Positions 60,074 to 64,000 of a stretch of DNA of 64,000 nt are shown here, piece by piece (position 1 is the first letter of the stretch; each line of letters begins with the position of its first letter). The notes under the pieces were generated by a model. It was given only the letters and a program-made list of their open reading frames with translations. It searched no databases and was not told where the DNA came from. The stretch is taken from contig CAZKQJ010000013.1 in NCBI GenBank assembly GCA_964554875.1, forward strand, positions 1 through 64,000, written 5' to 3'. A program made the position numbers and the translations under genes. The DNA comes from Marispirochaeta sp964554875 (lineage in GTDB: Bacteria; Spirochaetota; Spirochaetia; JC444; Marispirochaetaceae).

Positions 60074-61876
60074 ATGATATTTCACCTGAGCCTGCCACAA
60101 CTACCGATTCTCCTGTCTTTTTTTGTTTCCTTCATTGTTTTTATTGTGTCCCTGATTAAATCGGATCGTGATTACGCGGTTTTTCTGCTGCTCCTTATGC
60201 TGGCCGTACTTGAATGGTCCGGAGCCTATCTTCTGGAAATCTCGGCAGAGGCCTTTCCCCTGATTGTCTTCTTTTCAAAACTCAAGTACCTGGGAATTGT
60301 CTTTGTTCCGGTCTTTTTTCTGCTCTTTACCCTGTCTCTCAGCAGGATTGTACCGCAGCAGCGTCTTATGCGTATGCTTCCGCTGCTCTTGATTGTTCCC
60401 TTCCTGAACCAGATTGTGATCTGGACAGATCCGCTGCATCGCTTCTTTTTTTCTGAAGTACTTCTCATGCACGTTGAGGACTCGGTTTTTATTCAGCATG
60501 TGTACGGGCCGGTTTTCTGGCTCCATACCCTCTACTCCTACGGACTCCTGCTTGCCGGGGCATTTGTCCTGATCCGCATGATTGTTTCCGGAGAAGAGAA
60601 GATGACCGGCAGCGCGGTGCTGCTGATTTTTGCCCTTTGTGTGCCTCTGTTGGGTAATGTTCTGCACCTTTTCCGCCTGACCGGACCGATGCAGTTTATT
60701 GACCTTACACCGGTGAGTTTCTCATTTTCAGGAGCCCTGTTCCTGTATGTAATCCTCCGATATCGGGTTAGCGATTTTGTACCCATAACCCACCAGCTCA
60801 TTCTTGACAATCTGCGGGAGGTTATCCTGGTCCTGGACCACGAGAACCGGATTATCGAGATGAACACGGCGGCATCTCAGTTGTTCCGGCAACGGTCCGA
60901 GGATATTCTCGGTCATCCCATACTGGAGCTGAGCCTGACGAATCGGGAAATCATCAGCGGGTTTAAGGACATCTACGATATCGAGTGCGAGACGGAGCTG
61001 TATATTCGGGGAGAACAGCGCAGTTTCGAGCTGTCCATTGTCCCGGTACAGGACCGGCGTCTGCCATCCCTGGGGCGGGTGGTGGTTTTACGGGACATAA
61101 CGGAGCGAAAGATCGCCGAGCTGCGCTCTACCCGGAGCGAACGCATGGAATCACTGGAACTTCTGGCCGGAGGGGTCTCCCATGATTTCAACAACCTCCT
61201 GAGCGCTATTGTGGGGAATGTTTCCCTGGCGGTACTCGAGAACAGGGATCCCCTGATTGCGGAGTATCTCAAGCAGATCGAGTCGGCCCTGGACCAGGCA
61301 CGGGACCTGACCAGGCAGCTGAACAGCTTCTCCCGAAAAAGCTGCCCCGAAGCGGAAGTTGTCTCCCTGAAAAGCATGGTGGAAGAATCTGCGGGAATAT
61401 TCCTGAAGGATTCGAAGATAAATGTGCGCATGGAAATGAGCGGGGACCTGTGGAAGATTTTTGTTGATCCGGGACAGATTATCCAGGTTGTCAATAATCT
61501 GCTGGTAAACTCCCTTCAGGCAATGCCCGCGGGGGGTACTCTCAGCGTGGAAGCGAAGAATGTTCGTTTAACGGCGGGAAACAAAATCGGCCTTAATCCT
61601 GGCGCCTATGTTCATGCCCATTTTACGGATACAGGTCCTGGCATTCCGGCGGAAAAGCTTCCCCACATATTTGATCCCTACTACACTACAAAAAAAGACG
61701 GGTCAGGCCTGGGCCTGGCCATGGCCCAGGCAATTGTGCTGAACAATCAGGGAGCCATATATGCCGAAGCCGGTCCCGGGGGCAGCTTTCATCTGTATCT
61801 GCCTGCCTCCGTGGAGGCTAAGCCAGATCGGCAAGCTCCTCCCATCGCAGGGTCTTCTTTTCAATCAGAGCTTTGA
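60074..61876 (+). CDS. 7TM histidine kinase with PAS domain
   Basis: A 600-residue orphan kinase. Seven N-terminal membrane helices (histidine-kinase 7TM type, to about 225), a PAS domain (about 240-340, ILDNLREVILVLDHENRIIE), HisKA with His370 in GGVSHDFNNLLSAIVGN, and HATPase (NNLLVNSLQAMPAGG, DTGPGIP, GSGLGLAMAQAIV). No receiver and no regulator gene adjacent. Shine-Dalgarno AGGA precedes the ATG. The 3-prime end overlaps the convergent ABC-F gene by 59 nt. Confidence 0.9.
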   Translation: MIFHLSLPQLPILLSFFVSFIVFIVSLIKSDRDYAVFLLLLMLAVLEWSGAYLLEISAEAFPLIVFFSKLKYLGIVFVPVFFLLFTLSLSRIVPQQRLMRMLPLLLIVPFLNQIVIWTDPLHRFFFSEVLLMHVEDSVFIQHVYGPVFWLHTLYSYGLLLAGAFVLIRMIVSGEEKMTGSAVLLIFALCVPLLGNVLHLFRLTGPMQFIDLTPVSFSFSGALFLYVILRYRVSDFVPITHQLILDNLREVILVLDHENRIIEMNTAASQLFRQRSEDILGHPILELSLTNREIISGFKDIYDIECETELYIRGEQRSFELSIVPVQDRRLPSLGRVVVLRDITERKIAELRSTRSERMESLELLAGGVSHDFNNLLSAIVGNVSLAVLENRDPLIAEYLKQIESALDQARDLTRQLNSFSRKSCPEAEVVSLKSMVEESAGIFLKDSKINVRMEMSGDLWKIFVDPGQIIQVVNNLLVNSLQAMPAGGTLSVEAKNVRLTAGNKIGLNPGAYVHAHFTDTGPGIPAEKLPHIFDPYYTTKKDGSGLGLAMAQAIVLNNQGAIYAEAGPGGSFHLYLPASVEAKPDRQAPPIAGSSFQSEL

Positions 61877-63692
61877 GCTCGTCGTAACGCAGCGCGAGTT
61901 CCCCATGCCGTTCCGGGGGCGTTGCAGGATCCACGAAGGCCTTTTCTATCGCCGACTTTTCCTTTTCCAGCTCCTCGATGGCAGGCATGAGTTCAGCGAA
62001 CTCTTTCTGTTCCCGGAAACTCAAGGAGCGCTTCTGTTCCCGCTGCACCGGCCGTTCCCTTCCGCGTAAGGGTTTCTGCGGCTCTCCCTTTTTTTCCTGC
62101 TCCTTCCTGAACTGCAGGTACTCCGAGTAGCTGCCGGGGAAACCCTGAATCCTTCCCTCCGCATCGAGAATCAGAAGAAAATCAACGCTCCGGTCCAGGA
62201 AGTAGCGGTCGTGGGAGACTATCAGCAGGCAGCCTTCAAAAGCGTCCAGAAAGTCCTCCAGCAGGGAGAGGGTCTGAATGTCCAGGTCGTTGGTGGGTTC
62301 ATCGAGGATAAGGAAGTTCGGGTCCGGCAGCAGTACCTTCAACAGCTGCAACCGTCTCCTCTCGCCCCCGGAGAGCCGTTTGATCGTGGTGTACCATTTA
62401 TCACGGGGAAAATTGAACTCCTCCAGAAGCCGGCTTATCTCCTTCGGCCGGCCGTTCTGCTTCCGGATTACCTCGGCATATTCCTTCAGGAATCCCACCA
62501 CCGTCTGTTTATCATCCAGCTCCTCGGACATCTGATCGAAATAGCCGAAGCGGGTGTTGATGCCCTGATCGGTCCAGCCCCCGTCGGGTTCAAGTTCACC
62601 GATAATCAGCCTCAGAAGAGTGGTTTTACCGCTGCCGTTGGGGCCCACCAGGCCGATCCGCTCTCCCCGTTTGAAGGAGTAGGTAAAAGGTTTTAAAACC
62701 TCCCGACCGTCAAAGGACTTGCTCAAGTTTTTCAACTCCAGCACCTTTTTCCCCAGCCTGCGGTGGTTCACGCTGAACTCCCGAAGAGACTGGGCTTCCG
62801 CTTCGTCCCGGTCCATGAGGTTGATGATTCGTTCGGTCCGCTTCTTGTCTTTTCCGGTCCGGGCCTTGGGACCCCGTTTTAACCATTCAAGCTCCCGGCG
62901 CAGAATTGAAGCTGTACGTTCCTTCTGCCGTGCCTGGGCGGCCAGGCGTTCCTGTCGTTTTTCCATGTAATAGCTGTAATTCCCGTCGTAGCGGTAGAGG
63001 GTCTGATCATCCAGTTCATAGATTCTGCCTGCCACGGAGTCGAGAAAGTAGCGGTCGTGGGTCACCAGAAGCAGGGCTGTCTCGGTTTTTTCCAGGTAGT
63101 CCTGAAGCCAGAGGATGGTATCGATATCCAGATGGTTGGTCGGCTCGTCGAGAATAAGCAGGTCTTTTTCTCCCGCCAGGGCCTGGGCCAGGGAGATTTT
63201 CTTGATCATTCCCCCGGAGAGACTCCCCATGGGAAGGGAGAGGTCCGTGATTCCCAGCTCCTGTAGAACTGACCGAATCCGGGCTTCGGTTTCCCAGGCA
63301 TTGTTGGCATCCATTAATTCTGTGGCGGCGCTCAAAGCAGCCTCTTCCTCCCGGCCGTGGGCTTTGCTGATAGCCTCGGCGGCCTGTTCGTATTGCCGCA
63401 CGATATTAAGCAGGGGGTTCTCCTGCCGGAAGATATGGTCCGCCACGGTCTCTTCGGGACTGAAAAAAGGAATCTGGGGCTGGTATGAGATCCCGGCTGC
63501 ACTGTTTACGATCACCTCTCCCGAGGCGGGTTTCAGTTCCCCCGCGAGTATTCTGAGCAGGGTGGATTTACCGCTGCCGTTTATGCCGACGAAGGCGGTC
63601 TTTTCGCCCGAATCCACTCCGAAGGAGAGTCCGGAGAAAAGGGGCTTGCCCCCCATGTTCATGCCGATGTTGTCTATTGAGAGGATATTCAT
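61818..63692 (-). CDS. ABC-F family ATPase
   Basis: A 624-residue soluble protein with two ABC domains and no membrane part. Two Walker A motifs (GINGSGKST near 40, GPNGSGKTT near 355), two signature motifs (LSGGMIKK, LSGGERRR), two Walker B segments ending in DEPTNHLDI and DEPTNDLDI. The P-site linker lies between and a C-terminal coiled coil of Uup/YdiF type follows (KSAIEKAFVDPATPPERHG). ABC-F proteins act on the ribosome; which subgroup cannot be fixed by eye. No clear Shine-Dalgarno before the ATG. Confidence 0.9.
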   Translation of the reverse strand: MNILSIDNIGMNMGGKPLFSGLSFGVDSGEKTAFVGINGSGKSTLLRILAGELKPASGEVIVNSAAGISYQPQIPFFSPEETVADHIFRQENPLLNIVRQYEQAAEAISKAHGREEEAALSAATELMDANNAWETEARIRSVLQELGITDLSLPMGSLSGGMIKKISLAQALAGEKDLLILDEPTNHLDIDTILWLQDYLEKTETALLLVTHDRYFLDSVAGRIYELDDQTLYRYDGNYSYYMEKRQERLAAQARQKERTASILRRELEWLKRGPKARTGKDKKRTERIINLMDRDEAEAQSLREFSVNHRRLGKKVLELKNLSKSFDGREVLKPFTYSFKRGERIGLVGPNGSGKTTLLRLIIGELEPDGGWTDQGINTRFGYFDQMSEELDDKQTVVGFLKEYAEVIRKQNGRPKEISRLLEEFNFPRDKWYTTIKRLSGGERRRLQLLKVLLPDPNFLILDEPTNDLDIQTLSLLEDFLDAFEGCLLIVSHDRYFLDRSVDFLLILDAEGRIQGFPGSYSEYLQFRKEQEKKGEPQKPLRGRERPVQREQKRSLSFREQKEFAELMPAIEELEKEKSAIEKAFVDPATPPERHGELALRYDELKALIEKKTLRWEELADLA

Positions 63693-63822
63693 GAATTTGT
63701 AGTTGTAGCTTAATGCAGTCCCTTATTCAATGCGTACGGCGTAGCCGAAGGCTGGAGAAACTGTTACATTAAAGATCCTGGGGATGTTTTAACGATACCC
63801 TTCCCCTTACAAAGGATTAATT

Positions 63823-64000
63823 ATGAAACGATATGCAATGATCATATTTACGGTGTTCATGGCGGTTCTTTTTCTGACCGCCTGTTCCGGTGAGAGCGGC
63901 TCTTCGAGTCTCAGGATCAGCGCCGCGGAGCTGGACACGGAGGTCCAGAAGACGATTCGTCAGTACGAAGCCCAGGGAATGCAGGTTTCCGAGGAACAGA
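63823..64000 (+). CDS. Lipoprotein, possibly SurA/PpiC-type isomerase (cut at right edge)
   Basis: Only the first 59 codons are present. AGGA 8 nt before the ATG, a signal peptide with lipobox LTAC (Cys22) and a Ser/Gly linker are clear. The following helix (ELDTEVQKTIRQYEAQGMQV) resembles the SurA N-terminal helical domain that precedes a parvulin-type isomerase domain, so an outer-membrane chaperone is a reasonable guess. The rest lies outside the window. Confidence 0.6.
   Translation, partial: MKRYAMIIFTVFMAVLFLTACSGESGSSSLRISAAELDTEVQKTIRQYEAQGMQVSEEQ

Noticed and set aside
1..64000. tRNA, rRNA and CRISPR elements
   Set aside because: Read through intergenic regions on both strands; no cloverleaf with a CCA-end pattern, no rRNA core sequence and no regularly spaced repeats were recognised. 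A covariance-model search would be needed to exclude small RNAs.

Overview
The window is a gene-dense bacterial chromosome segment of about 53 protein genes plus one gene cut by the right edge. It has no recognisable rRNA, tRNA, CRISPR array, transposase or phage module. The content points to a free-living spirochaete. MurA carries Asp instead of the usual catalytic Cys, as in Borrelia. There are large FapA-type (DUF342) and MinD-like proteins, a chemotaxis cluster, an NfeD/NfeD/FloA membrane set, a TRAP transporter driven by a YesM/YesN-type system, and several exported or membrane proteins of a spirochaetal style. The assignment rests on protein character only and is an inference.

Left part (1-17.5 kb). 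A low-GC AAA ATPase gene (357-1568) sits between two direct copies of a repeat that has terminal inverted repeats and a 9-bp internal periodicity. Then come thrC-lysC (threonine and aspartate-family synthesis), a lipoprotein, murA, and a three-gene membrane operon (340-aa membrane protein, TPR membrane protein, J-domain protein). The leader of that operon (10204-10436) contains an array of DnaA-box-like sequences. Next are a degenerate response regulator, a STAS/zinc-ribbon protein, a sigma-54 activator without a DNA-binding domain, fxsA, a degenerate TagA-family protein, rsmE, yjbQ and a C-terminal processing protease.

Middle (17.5-33 kb). One operon runs from a small membrane protein through a MinD/FlhG-like ATPase and a 984-residue multi-repeat FapA protein to lgt. 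After it come a group-2 sigma factor, a CheY with a hairpin-rich leader, a Fur-family regulator, CheW and an MCP. A polyprenol/diacylglycerol kinase-type membrane enzyme has a textbook sigma-54 promoter, followed by membrane and exported proteins of unknown role, a DAACS carrier and an SDR-like protein.

Right part (33-64 kb). Two very large genes overlap: a GH13 amylase-family protein and a 1468-residue two-ATPase 2-hydroxyacyl-CoA dehydratase activase. Next is a signalling/transport unit: a 147-residue pseudo-histidine-kinase, a full YesM-like kinase, a YesN-like regulator, then DctP, DctQ and DctM, with a palindrome before dctP and a terminator-like hairpin between dctP and dctQ. lysA, a drug/metabolite exporter, an AraC regulator, a 141-bp MITE-like palindromic element, nfeD-nfeD-floA and a small membrane partner follow. 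Then come a phosphoesterase, nfo and a class V aminotransferase, ftsH, a 7TM histidine kinase, an ABC-F ATPase, and the start of a lipoprotein that may be a SurA-type peptidyl-prolyl isomerase.

Genes are tightly packed, with many 1-4 nt overlaps in operons and convergent overlaps of 4-59 nt. Starts were chosen by Shine-Dalgarno position, signal peptide or domain boundary, and by coupling to the upstream stop.
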